Part shown: positions 7,593-14,861 of the stretch, one piece after another
How positions within the stretch are numbered: position 1 is the first letter of the stretch
Layout: each line of letters opens with the position of its first letter
Source of the DNA: CAZMFZ01 sp964565665
GTDB lineage: Bacteria; Bacteroidota; Bacteroidia; Cytophagales; UBA9547
Assembly (NCBI GenBank): GCA_964565665.1
Contig: CAZMFZ010000077.1
Coordinates: forward strand, 1-18,121
Length of the DNA stretch: 18,121 nt
Reading direction: 5' to 3'
Made by a program: the position numbers and the translations under genes
The notes under the pieces: generated by a model
What the model was told of the DNA's origin: nothing
Seen by the model: the letters and a program-made list of their open reading frames with translations, nothing else
Database searches by the model: none

Positions 7593-8516
7593 TTAATGAT
7601 TTCTTTTGGTTCTTAGTTGAACATTCAGATTAATAGAGGCATATTTTTCAATAGAATGACACACAAAATCAATTGGAAGGTCATTTTCATCTTGCCCAAA
7701 TGGGTCTTCAATTTCTTCACCAATGGCTTCAAGCCCCGTCATAGCATAAAATATTATCCCAATTATCAATACTGACCAATGGTCAATTTCATGCACAAAA
7801 TAGAATGGCGAAATGAGTGCGAAAAACAAGATAAATTTCTTGAGGTGAATTCGATAAGCAGAAGGCATAGGCGAAGTACGAATTCGTTCGCAGTTACCTA
7901 CTACTTCAGCCATCATATCAATATATTTGTGCAATTCCCAATATTGAGGAAAAGTTAGTTTTTTAGCTTTGTATAAGTCGTTGATTTTGAGCATTATCTG
8001 CGAAGTAATTTCGCTTGGCACATGATATACCTTCTTCAATTCACGCAGTTCACCTGGTATGGTTTCTATTAGTTCGTCAAACCGAACTCCATATCTGAGT
8101 GTTTCTTTCATTGCATAGGCATGATTGGAAATCATTTTTGCGAAGAATGTGCGGTTTTCAAGGTCGTTTTTAGCCAGATAAGCATTGAGCTTGCTCGAAA
8201 GGTTTTTGGCATTGTTGCTCAAGTAGCTGATTTCAGTCCTGCCTTTCCACCATCGGTCGTAAGCAGTGTAGGTGCGGAACACCAGCAGCCAGCCCAACAC
8301 CAAACCTACCAAGTAAAAAATAGTGTAAGGTGGTTTGAAAGCCACATGCAACACATAGTTTTCAAGATAATCTACTGCAAATACATAGATACACAAGGCA
8401 ATGGTTCTGTATAGAATTTTGCGGCTGGTGGCGGTTTTATGAAAATCAAACAACACCGAAGTAAGCAATGGCGGATGTGGCTGAACGCCTGCTTCTATGT
8501 GAAATTTTTTAGCCAA
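7593..8516 (-). CDS. Bestrophin-like anion channel family protein (second copy)
   Basis: This 307-aa protein belongs to the bacterial bestrophin (UPF0187/YneE-like) family of membrane channels. Family marks are FRTYTAYDRWW (80-90) in the pore region after the second hydrophobic segment, RIRTSPMP (211-218), and the C-terminal EEIEDPFGQDENDLPID (267-283) resembling the acidic cluster of bestrophins. Hydrophobic segments lie at about 37-55, 63-80, 228-243 and 247-262. No ATG is available near the start: the best choice is TTG at 8516, 30 nt after the stop of the upstream paralog in the same frame, so translation may depend on ribosomes finishing that gene. It is followed within 11 bp by the lipoprotein gene. 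The ion transported is unknown; bacterial homologues conduct cations or anions. Confidence 0.85.
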   Translation of the reverse strand: MAKKFHIEAGVQPHPPLLTSVLFDFHKTATSRKILYRTIALCIYVFAVDYLENYVLHVAFKPPYTIFYLVGLVLGWLLVFRTYTAYDRWWKGRTEISYLSNNAKNLSSKLNAYLAKNDLENRTFFAKMISNHAYAMKETLRYGVRFDELIETIPGELRELKKVYHVPSEITSQIMLKINDLYKAKKLTFPQYWELHKYIDMMAEVVGNCERIRTSPMPSAYRIHLKKFILFFALISPFYFVHEIDHWSVLIIGIIFYAMTGLEAIGEEIEDPFGQDENDLPIDFVCHSIEKYASINLNVQLRTKRNH

Positions 8517-8546
8517 AATACTTGAATTTAGTTCGTTGTTTATTGA

Positions 8547-9425
8547 CTAGAGTTTCAAAATGGTGTTCAGACTGCTGCGATTTTGCTTGCAGATTTTATC
8601 GATCGGCAAATCATTTTCATCTTGCCCAAAAGGGTCTTCAATTTCCTCTCCAATGGCATCGAGCCCTGCCAAGGCATACACAATTAACATCACAATCAAT
8701 ACAGACCAGTAGTTAAGCTCGTGAATGAAGCCAAATGGGCAAATCACTGCAAAAAATATCATGAATTTTTTTAAATGGACATTGTAAGAAAACGGAACAG
8801 GCGAGGTGCGTATACGCTCGCAACTTCCATTTACATTGCTTGCATTGTCTGTATGCTTTGTAAGCTCGAGCACTTGAGGATCGGTAAATAATCCGGCACG
8901 GTACAATTCTGTAATTCGTTCGTTTACAATGGTAATAATTTCATTAGGTACGTGGTAACACTTTTTTAGCCTTTGTAAAATTTCGGCATCCACTTCTTCA
9001 ATTTCATCCCAATGAATGCCCTGTCGCAAATTTTCTTTCATGGCAAATGCATGGTTACTCATCATATGGGCGAAAAATTTCCTGTTTATCGTATCTAAGG
9101 CAGTTAAATAAGCATTGAGTTTGATGGCCATTGCCCTATTACTATTCATCAAATCACTCAAAAGTATTCTTCCCGACCACCACCTGTCGTATGCTGTATT
9201 TGTACGAAATACTAAAAGCAGACCCAAAACTGTACCCATCAACGTAAATACCACACTAGGCGGCTTGAAATCAACATGCAAAACGTAATTTTCGAGATAA
9301 TCGAGAAACCCCGTATAAAGCCCAGCTATTAAGGAATATAATAAAATTTTTCGAAGAGTAGGGCTGCTATGAAAATCGAATGCAACTGTAATCCACAAAG
9401 GGGGTCTTTTGCCTGACTGAGCCAT
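8547..9425 (-). CDS. Bestrophin-like anion channel family protein (first copy)
   Basis: This 292-aa membrane protein is clearly paralogous to the gene directly downstream: it shares FRTNTAYDRWW (73-83), RIRTSPVP (204-211), EEIEDPFGQDENDLPID (260-276), SNHAFAMKENLR (123-134) and the same hydrophobic pattern. Its N-terminus is shorter (WITVAFDFHSSPTLRKILL at once). The ATG at 9425 is the only sensible start. It is the first gene of a probable operon: bestrophin, bestrophin, lipoprotein. Bestrophins form pentamers, so two subunits made side by side could assemble into a mixed channel; this is inference. Its TAG stop (8547-8549) is in frame with the next gene. Confidence 0.88.
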   Translation of the reverse strand: MAQSGKRPPLWITVAFDFHSSPTLRKILLYSLIAGLYTGFLDYLENYVLHVDFKPPSVVFTLMGTVLGLLLVFRTNTAYDRWWSGRILLSDLMNSNRAMAIKLNAYLTALDTINRKFFAHMMSNHAFAMKENLRQGIHWDEIEEVDAEILQRLKKCYHVPNEIITIVNERITELYRAGLFTDPQVLELTKHTDNASNVNGSCERIRTSPVPFSYNVHLKKFMIFFAVICPFGFIHELNYWSVLIVMLIVYALAGLDAIGEEIEDPFGQDENDLPIDKICKQNRSSLNTILKL

Positions 9426-9464
9426 TCGTATTTTTATTTAGTGAAATACTATATTGGGATTGTG

Positions 9465-9472
9465 CAAAAGTA
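9465..9472 (-). promoter_or_regulatory. -7 box for the bestrophin operon
   Basis: The minus strand reads TACTTTTG, matching TAnnTTTG, 39 nt upstream of the ATG at 9425. It lies in the 110-bp space shared with the divergent WD40 gene. A -33 element is not clear. Confidence 0.4.
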
Positions 9473-9509
9473 ATGTTAATTTTTTACAATTAAAACTTAC
9501 AAAACCCTC

Positions 9510-9517
9510 TAAATTTG
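9510..9517 (+). promoter_or_regulatory. -7 box for the WD40 gene
   Basis: TAAATTTG matches TAnnTTTG exactly, 18 nt before the ATG at 9536. Its TTG would be an apparent in-frame alternative start, which is why the downstream ATG is preferred. Confidence 0.5.
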
Positions 9518-9535
9518 CCAAAAACAAACAAAAAG

Positions 9536-10450
9536 ATGTCCACAACACCAGCTTCAGTACAAAAAAAGGCAGTTTTTACAGGCCATAAAGATTGCCTTTA
9601 CACACTTGAAAAATCGGGCGATGCTGCTATTTTCTACTCTGCGGGTGGCGATGGTGTGGTGGCTCAGTGGAATATAAATGAGCCTGATAATGGACAATTG
9701 TTAGTGAAAGTACCAAATTCTATTTACTCTATTAGGTTGATTTCGGATAAAAACAGCCTTTTAGTAGGGCAAAATTTCGAGGGCATTCATTTGATAGATT
9801 TGGATACCAATACAGAAATCGCCTCTCTTAAAATTACAAATTCACATATTTTTGATATTCAAGTGTCTAGAAACCAAGCTTTTATAGCCTGTGGCGATGG
9901 AGAAGTGGTGATACTTGATTTGGAAAATTTTCGAGTGATTCAAACCCTAAATCCAAGCTCAAAAAGTGCTAGATGTATTGCAATCAATCCGATGGTAAAT
10001 GAATTTATAGTCGGCTTTAGCGATTGCTATATTAGGTCGTTTTCATTGACTGATTACAGCCTGCAAAAAGAATGGCTTGCACACGACAATTCGGTTTTTA
10101 GCGTCTCCTTCACCACAGATTTCAGATATTTAGTTTCGGCAAGCCGCGATGCCCACATCAAAATATGGGACACTTGGAGCCATTACGAACTCCAACAGGC
10201 TATCGTAGCCCATATTTACGCCATAAATAGCCTTGCTTTTTCCCCTGACGGAAAAATATTTGCCACAGCAAGTATGGACAAATCGGTAAAATTATGGGAT
10301 ACAGAACAGTGGAAATTACTGAAAGTGCTCGACAAATCGCGCCATGCAGGCCATGCTACTTCGGTAAATAAAGTGATATGGCTCGACAATCAGCATTTAC
10401 TTTCAGCTAGCGATGACAAAACTGTGAGTTTGTGGGAAATAGCCCGCTAA
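9536..10450 (+). CDS. WD40 repeat protein
   Basis: This 304-aa protein consists almost wholly of WD40 repeats, probably seven blades of one propeller. Clear blade ends are GVVAQWNI near the N-terminus, AHIKIWDTW, KSVKLWDTE and KTVSLWEI at the very end. GH-type blade starts include FTGHKD near residue 14 and HAGHATSV in the last blade. The middle blades are more divergent. No signal peptide or catalytic domain is present, so it should be a cytoplasmic scaffold for protein contacts; the partner is unknown. The start is the ATG at 9536, not the TTG at 9515, which is part of the promoter. It converges with mscL, with 7 bp between the stop codons. Stand-alone WD40 proteins of this size are common in Bacteroidota. 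Confidence 0.88.
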   Translation: MSTTPASVQKKAVFTGHKDCLYTLEKSGDAAIFYSAGGDGVVAQWNINEPDNGQLLVKVPNSIYSIRLISDKNSLLVGQNFEGIHLIDLDTNTEIASLKITNSHIFDIQVSRNQAFIACGDGEVVILDLENFRVIQTLNPSSKSARCIAINPMVNEFIVGFSDCYIRSFSLTDYSLQKEWLAHDNSVFSVSFTTDFRYLVSASRDAHIKIWDTWSHYELQQAIVAHIYAINSLAFSPDGKIFATASMDKSVKLWDTEQWKLLKVLDKSRHAGHATSVNKVIWLDNQHLLSASDDKTVSLWEIAR

Positions 10451-10457
10451 ACCACAG

Positions 10458-10883
10458 CTAAGTCGGCCTACTTTTCAACAAATCTCTAATTTCAGACAAT
10501 AGTTTTTCTTCATTTGATGGTTCAGGAGGGGCAGGAGGTGCTACTACTTCCTGATTTTTGAGTTTATTTATCCCATTTATCATCATAAATATCACAATGG
10601 CTATGATAATGAAATCGAAAACGGATTGAATAAAATTGCCAACATTAAGTGTTACTTCGGGTGCGGTCACTAAGCCGTTGCCATCAAGTGTGGCTTTTTT
10701 CAATACCATTTTTATGTCTTTGAAATTTACTCCTCCAATAAGTAAACCAATAGGTGGCAATATAATATCGCTTACCAAAGAAGTGACTATTTTGCCAAAT
10801 GCCCCGCCAATGATGATACCTACTGCCAAATCGATGGCGTTGCCTTTTACCGCAAACTCTTTAAACTCTCTTACTATGCTCAT
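10458..10883 (-). CDS. mscL: Large-conductance mechanosensitive channel MscL
   Basis: This 141-aa protein matches MscL along its whole length: the amphipathic N-terminus MSIVREFKEFAVKGN, the first transmembrane helix with GIIIGGAFGKIVTSLVSDIILPPIG (16-40, carrying the pore-lining Gly residues), a periplasmic loop, and the second helix (VFDFIIIAIVIFMMING). The charged C-terminal helix EEKLLSEIRDLLK follows a Pro-rich linker. The homopentamer opens under membrane tension and releases solutes during osmotic downshock. The length is normal. The neighbouring bestrophin genes also code for membrane channels, but the intervening WD40 gene is on the other strand, so this is not an operon. Confidence 0.96.
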   Translation of the reverse strand: MSIVREFKEFAVKGNAIDLAVGIIIGGAFGKIVTSLVSDIILPPIGLLIGGVNFKDIKMVLKKATLDGNGLVTAPEVTLNVGNFIQSVFDFIIIAIVIFMMINGINKLKNQEVVAPPAPPEPSNEEKLLSEIRDLLKSRPT

Positions 10884-11461
10884 GGGTAAAATTTGGTTTG
10901 AAGTTCTTCCCCAAATAATTTTATAATACGTGAGTTAAGCAAATAATATCTGCTTTTTTAGGTATTGGCAGAGTTAAGAGATTCCTCAATGTCTGAATTT
11001 TAATTTTTCTTAGTTGGGCTTCTTCAGAAGTTAAGATGGCGCTTCTTCAACAAAAAGTTTCTCGACCTATAAACTTGCAATAGGAGACTGCCTCAAAAAT
11101 TCGACTTTGATTATGGCATGGAAATTGCTCCAACGTAAATCCTCCTAGAAGCTTTTTGAGCAATTAAGTGGTATTGAAGTACATAATAGCAAATATTATT
11201 GCTTTAATTTATTAGATTTTAATGAATACGATGTATTTCTAACATTGTATAAATATTTAATATGGAAGCAATTCAGTTAGTAAAGAATACAAAAGGCCAA
11301 ACTACAGGCTTATTTATCAATTTTGATTCGATTAAATCATTATCAGTTGAAGCATCGAAGACAAAATTCTGACTATTGAAATAATAAAAATAGCCTATAG
11401 AAATGAAGTGTATAATTTATGAAATATTTGTGCAAATTATAGGGCAAGCAATTTCATTAAA
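10884..11461. other. 578-bp stretch without an intact gene; possible gene relics
   Basis: No intact gene was found on either strand. Short open stretches look like remnants: 11149-11280 on the plus strand reads KLFEQLSGIE...FNLLDFNEYDVFLTLYK but lacks a start, being cut off by a TAG at 11146-11148. A second small ORF begins at 11262 (listed separately). A phrase at about 11082-11096 (GACTGCCTCAAAAA) resembles ends of some Bacteroidota insertion sequences, but I found no matching second end. The first about 100 bp should contain the mscL promoter, which I could not pinpoint. Confidence 0.4.
11262..11422 (+). pseudogene. Small decayed ORF, unknown family
   Basis: From the ATG at 11262 the frame reads MEAIQLVKNTKGQTTGLF and stops at TGA 11370-11372. 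If the frame is shifted by one base near 11356, reading continues as EDKILTIEIIKIAYRNEVYNL to TGA at 11420-11422, giving about 53 codons with a natural composition on both sides of the shift. The size and style recall small Bacteroidota antitoxin-like proteins, but I do not recognise a family. It could also be a chance ORF. Confidence 0.25.
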
Positions 11462-11935
11462 CTAAGTTTTACTACTTCCCATTTTCAAATAATACTTGTT
11501 GAAAAATAATACGATAAACGAGAGTAGATAAATCATATAGCCCATCAAACTTATCCAAAATCCATATTTCAGATTTTCAGTTAATTCAAAATAAAGCAAT
11601 ACTGCCAACCCAGATACCCCAATTACGGCTGAGGCAAATGCAAAAACATTTAAAACAGGCTTGCCTATTTCCCATAGCATTATCAATAGCAATGGCGTTG
11701 AAACTGAAATAATTAATAGCCAAACCAAAGCATTATCTACCGCAAAGTCGCTTACTATGTAGCCAATACCTGAATAATTTTTCCCGTCAGGCTTTGTAAA
11801 TGAGGGCGTATTTGAGGCTTCCATTTTATTTTCTCTATCAAACCTGTCTTTTTTAGTGCAGGTATTGATAAAAGGGAGAAAAAACCCGAGAATAATAGCA
11901 GCTAATGCCATTTTTCGTATCCACAATATAAGCAT
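11462..11935 (-). CDS. Small membrane protein of unknown function
   Basis: This 157-aa protein has four hydrophobic segments (about 8-26, 69-88, 94-116, 124-145) separated by short loops, and a longer polar loop (27-66) between the first and second that probably faces the periplasm. A Cys at 26 after the first segment (FINTC) might suggest a lipoprotein, but the three later helices make a simple integral membrane protein more likely. I do not recognise the family. It starts at an ATG 34 bp after the stop of the phosphohexomutase gene on the same strand, so co-transcription is likely. Confidence 0.65.
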   Translation of the reverse strand: MLILWIRKMALAAIILGFFLPFINTCTKKDRFDRENKMEASNTPSFTKPDGKNYSGIGYIVSDFAVDNALVWLLIISVSTPLLLIMLWEIGKPVLNVFAFASAVIGVSGLAVLLYFELTENLKYGFWISLMGYMIYLLSFIVLFFNKYYLKMGSSKT

Positions 11936-11969
11936 AGGTTGGGAGATTTATATATTTGATTTTCAGATC

Positions 11970-13361
11970 TTACACTTTCTCAGAAATGATTTCTTTTATG
12001 TCGCTAATGATTTTATTGGCAAGGTAATCGGCAGTAGCTTGCGTTTCCGATTCGGCATAAATGCGAATAATAGGTTCAGTATTGGAGCTTCTCAAATGCA
12101 CCCACTCCTTCTCAAAATCTATTCGCACCCCATCGATAGTATTGATCTCATTGGCTTTATATTTTATTTTTATATCTTCTAATATGCCTTTCACATCCAT
12201 TTCGGCAGTAAGCTCAATTTTATTTTTTGAGATATAATAATTAGGCAAAGTGGATCGCAAGTGCAAAACCGACTTGCCAAATTCGGCCAAATACGTGAGA
12301 AATAGCGCTATACCCACCAAAGCATCGCGGCCGTAATGCAATTCTGGATATATAATACCGCCATTGCCTTCGCCACCTATTACGGCATTTACTTCCTTCA
12401 TTTTAGCCACTACATTTACTTCACCCACAGCAGAGGCTGTGTAGGTAGCTCCTGCTTTTTCAGTTACATCTTTTAAAGCTCGGGTAGATGAAAGATTGGA
12501 AACGGTATTGCCTATTTGCTTGCTTAAAATGTATTTGGCTATGGCGACTAAAGTATATTCTTCGCCAAACATGGTGCCATCTTCGCACACAAAGCAAAGT
12601 CTGTCCACATCTGGGTCTACTACTATGCCTAAGTCGTATTTATCGTGCCTTATTTCGTTGGCAATATGTGTTAGATTTTCAGGCAAAGGCTCAGGGTTAT
12701 GAGGAAAATGCCCAGTAGGGTCGCAGTACAATTGCGTTACATGTTGCACACCCAATTTCGCAAGTAAAATGGGAAGAGCTATGCCTCCGGTAGAGTTTAC
12801 ACAATCTATGGCTATTTTGAAATTGCAATTGGCTATGGCTTTTACATTCACCAAAGGCAAAGCAAGAATTTTTTCAATATGCTTTTCTATATAAGTATTG
12901 TCGGTAGTATAGACTCCTAATTTATTTACTTCTGCGAAGTTAAAGTCTTCATTTTCTGCCAATTGCAACACGATGTTTCCTTCTTCTGCATTTATAAATT
13001 CGCCTTTTTCATTGAGCAATTTCATCGCATTCCATTGCACAGGATTGTGGCTGGCAGTGATAATGATGCCACCTTGAGCTTTCTCTTCTATCACGGCAAT
13101 TTCAACTGTGGGGGTGGTAGATAAGTCCAAATCAACCACATCAATTCCCAAACCCAGTAGTGAGGCACTTACTATATCAGAAACCATTTTACCCGATAGA
13201 CGAGCATCGCGGCCTATTACCACTTTTACATGCGAATGTTTTCGAATGAGCCAAGTACCATAAGCCGAAGCAAAACGGGCGACATCTACCGGAGTGAGTG
13301 CCTCACCTACTTTCCCTCCAATTGTTCCTCTTATGCCTGATATTGATTTGATTAATGTCAT
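11970..13361 (-). CDS. glmM: Phosphoglucosamine mutase (alpha-D-phosphohexomutase family)
   Basis: This 463-aa cytoplasmic enzyme has all the phosphohexomutase landmarks in order: substrate-entry SGIRGTIGG (8-16), catalytic phosphoserine loop TASHNP (102-107, Ser104), Mg2+-binding DPDVDR (249-254), the sugar-binding loop GEGNGG (330-335) and the phosphate-binding loop RSSNTEP (424-430). In Bacteroidota, proteins of this size and motif set are normally annotated GlmM, which converts glucosamine-6-phosphate to glucosamine-1-phosphate for UDP-GlcNAc, peptidoglycan and LPS synthesis. A phosphomannomutase/phosphoglucomutase role cannot be excluded from sequence alone. The start ATG at 13361 gives the usual MTLIKSISGIRG N-terminus. 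It is transcribed leftward, away from the divergent Fur-family gene, and is followed by the small membrane protein. Confidence 0.9.
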   Translation of the reverse strand: MTLIKSISGIRGTIGGKVGEALTPVDVARFASAYGTWLIRKHSHVKVVIGRDARLSGKMVSDIVSASLLGLGIDVVDLDLSTTPTVEIAVIEEKAQGGIIITASHNPVQWNAMKLLNEKGEFINAEEGNIVLQLAENEDFNFAEVNKLGVYTTDNTYIEKHIEKILALPLVNVKAIANCNFKIAIDCVNSTGGIALPILLAKLGVQHVTQLYCDPTGHFPHNPEPLPENLTHIANEIRHDKYDLGIVVDPDVDRLCFVCEDGTMFGEEYTLVAIAKYILSKQIGNTVSNLSSTRALKDVTEKAGATYTASAVGEVNVVAKMKEVNAVIGGEGNGGIIYPELHYGRDALVGIALFLTYLAEFGKSVLHLRSTLPNYYISKNKIELTAEMDVKGILEDIKIKYKANEINTIDGVRIDFEKEWVHLRSSNTEPIIRIYAESETQATADYLANKIISDIKEIISEKV

Positions 13362-13515
13362 TCTATTATTTGGTTAATTAGAAAAGGGCTGTAAATTTAA
13401 TCAAAATACGCCTCTCATAAATGGGTGATGGAAATAAAGTTTTGCACGAATTATTAAGGAGGTATGCACGTTCAAAGCGATATTACTTTACCCAAATCAT
13501 TGGCATTTCACAGAA

Positions 13516-13935
13516 ATGAAATCAGAAAGCATATTAAAAAAACACGGGCTAAGGCTTACAAAGAGCAGAAAAGAAATACTTGATGTGTTTCTAAATTGGA
13601 AATTTGCTATTTCACATTCATTTTTAGAAGAATCGCTAAAAGAAGCCCACGATAGAGTTACCATCTACCGCACCTTATATTCATTTCTCGATAAAGGCAT
13701 TATACATAAAGTGCCAGATGAAGGCGGCTCAACCAAATATGCCTTGTGTGGGCAAACGTGCGAAACACACCACCACCACGACAATCATGTCCATTTTAAA
13801 TGTGAAATATGCTTACAAACCAATTGTATTGAAGAAGTGATAATACCCAGTATTGAGCTTCCCGATGGTTTTGTAGCTAAAGAAATGGGGGTATTGATAA
13901 TGGGAATATGCAAAAAATGCAACGTAATAACCTAG
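13516..13935 (+). CDS. Fur-family metal-responsive transcriptional regulator
   Basis: This 139-aa protein has the full Fur architecture. The N-terminal winged helix covers about 1-72 (LKKHGLRLTKSRKEILDVF, then recognition helix DRVTIYRTLYSFLDKGI at 46-62). A dimerisation/metal domain has a His-rich hinge (HHHHDNHVHFKC, 85-96) and two CxxC pairs (Cys96/Cys99 and Cys132/Cys135) that would bind structural zinc. It binds DNA as a metal-loaded dimer and represses metal uptake or stress genes. Fur, Zur and PerR cannot be separated by eye; the His-rich loop is common in Bacteroidota Fur-like proteins. The gene stands alone between the divergent glmM and the convergent folP-cdaA operon. The start is the ATG at 13516. 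Confidence 0.92.
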   Translation: MKSESILKKHGLRLTKSRKEILDVFLNWKFAISHSFLEESLKEAHDRVTIYRTLYSFLDKGIIHKVPDEGGSTKYALCGQTCETHHHHDNHVHFKCEICLQTNCIEEVIIPSIELPDGFVAKEMGVLIMGICKKCNVIT

Positions 13936-13994
13936 CTTGAACTTAGAGATGATTAATAAGTTTTTGATACGATTAGCTATAAAGTACAAAAATT

Positions 13995-14861
13995 CTACGC
14001 CTCAATTTTATCTGAAATCGAAACTACATCGAGCGACTCTTCAACCTCTTTATCTATATCAATATTGCTGCCAAAAAGGTATAAATTGAGCTTAGCTCTC
14101 ATTTCTAAAGGTGACAAATTGTAGTACAATTTGCCATCACGCGCTATTGATATTTCGCCTGTTTCTTCCGATACCACCACTACCACACAATCTGTGAGTT
14201 CGGTAATGCCAATGGCCGCCCGATGCCGCAAACCTAAGAAGGCGGGCAAATCGATATCTTCAGTTACTGGCAATATACACCTGGCAGCTTTTATTTTATT
14301 ATCTACAATCACCACTGCACCATCGTGCAATGGGCTGGTTTTATTAAAAATAGAAAGCAACAACCTTTTAGAGATTTTAGCTTCAATTTCATCGCCTGTT
14401 TCAGCATAAAGCTTTAGTTCTGAGCCTTTTGCAATCACTATTAACGCTCCAGTGTTTGTGCCCCCTAATATTTTTGACGACTCAATGATGGGCGAAATAT
14501 CCAATTTCTCAGCATTGTCTTTCTTCCTGAATATAAGCGATTGAAAAAAACTTCGGTTGTTGTTGGTGGCAGATTTGCCAGCTATCAACAAAAATTTACG
14601 TATTTCTTGTTGGAATAAAATAATAATAGCTATGAAACCTACCCCCATTACATTGCCCAAAATAGTAGAAAGCAGCTCCATTTTGGCCGCTTTTACTATC
14701 AAATAAAATAAATATACGGAGAGCAATCCAATGAATATCCGCAGGGCGATACTTCCACGCAGCAGTTTGTAAAGCTGGTAAATAAGGAAAGCCACCAGAC
14801 AAACATCTGCTATATCGATAAGTTTTACCTCTAAAAATCCGATATGGAATAATGTATTCAA
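13995..14861 (-). CDS. cdaA: Diadenylate cyclase (c-di-AMP synthase), CdaA type
   Basis: This 288-aa protein has an N-terminal membrane part with three hydrophobic segments (about 14-33, 38-57, 70-88) and a C-terminal DAC domain (about 120-265). The DAC motifs are intact: SPLHDGAVVI with DGA at 180-182 and LRHRAAIG with RHR at 212-214, plus GALIVIAKG at the start of the domain. The enzyme joins two ATP into c-di-AMP, which controls potassium/osmolyte balance and the cell envelope. In Firmicutes CdaA is regulated by CdaR and GlmM; no CdaR gene is visible here, but a glmM-type gene lies about 600 bp away on the same strand. The start appears to be TTG at 14861 within a TTGA overlap with the folP stop; no ATG exists until residue 61. 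Confidence 0.93.
   Translation of the reverse strand: MNTLFHIGFLEVKLIDIADVCLVAFLIYQLYKLLRGSIALRIFIGLLSVYLFYLIVKAAKMELLSTILGNVMGVGFIAIIILFQQEIRKFLLIAGKSATNNNRSFFQSLIFRKKDNAEKLDISPIIESSKILGGTNTGALIVIAKGSELKLYAETGDEIEAKISKRLLLSIFNKTSPLHDGAVVIVDNKIKAARCILPVTEDIDLPAFLGLRHRAAIGITELTDCVVVVVSEETGEISIARDGKLYYNLSPLEMRAKLNLYLFGSNIDIDKEVEESLDVVSISDKIEA

Noticed and set aside
11082..11096. Insertion-sequence-like end GACTGCCTCAAAAA
   Set aside because: No matching inverted end, target duplication or transposase fragment was found nearby.
13464..13583. 39-codon ORF behind a perfect AAGGAGG (13456-13462) upstream of the Fur-like gene
   Set aside because: The SD-like sequence is only 1 nt from the ATG, the peptide has no family, it overlaps the Fur start in another frame, and Bacteroidota rarely rely on SD.
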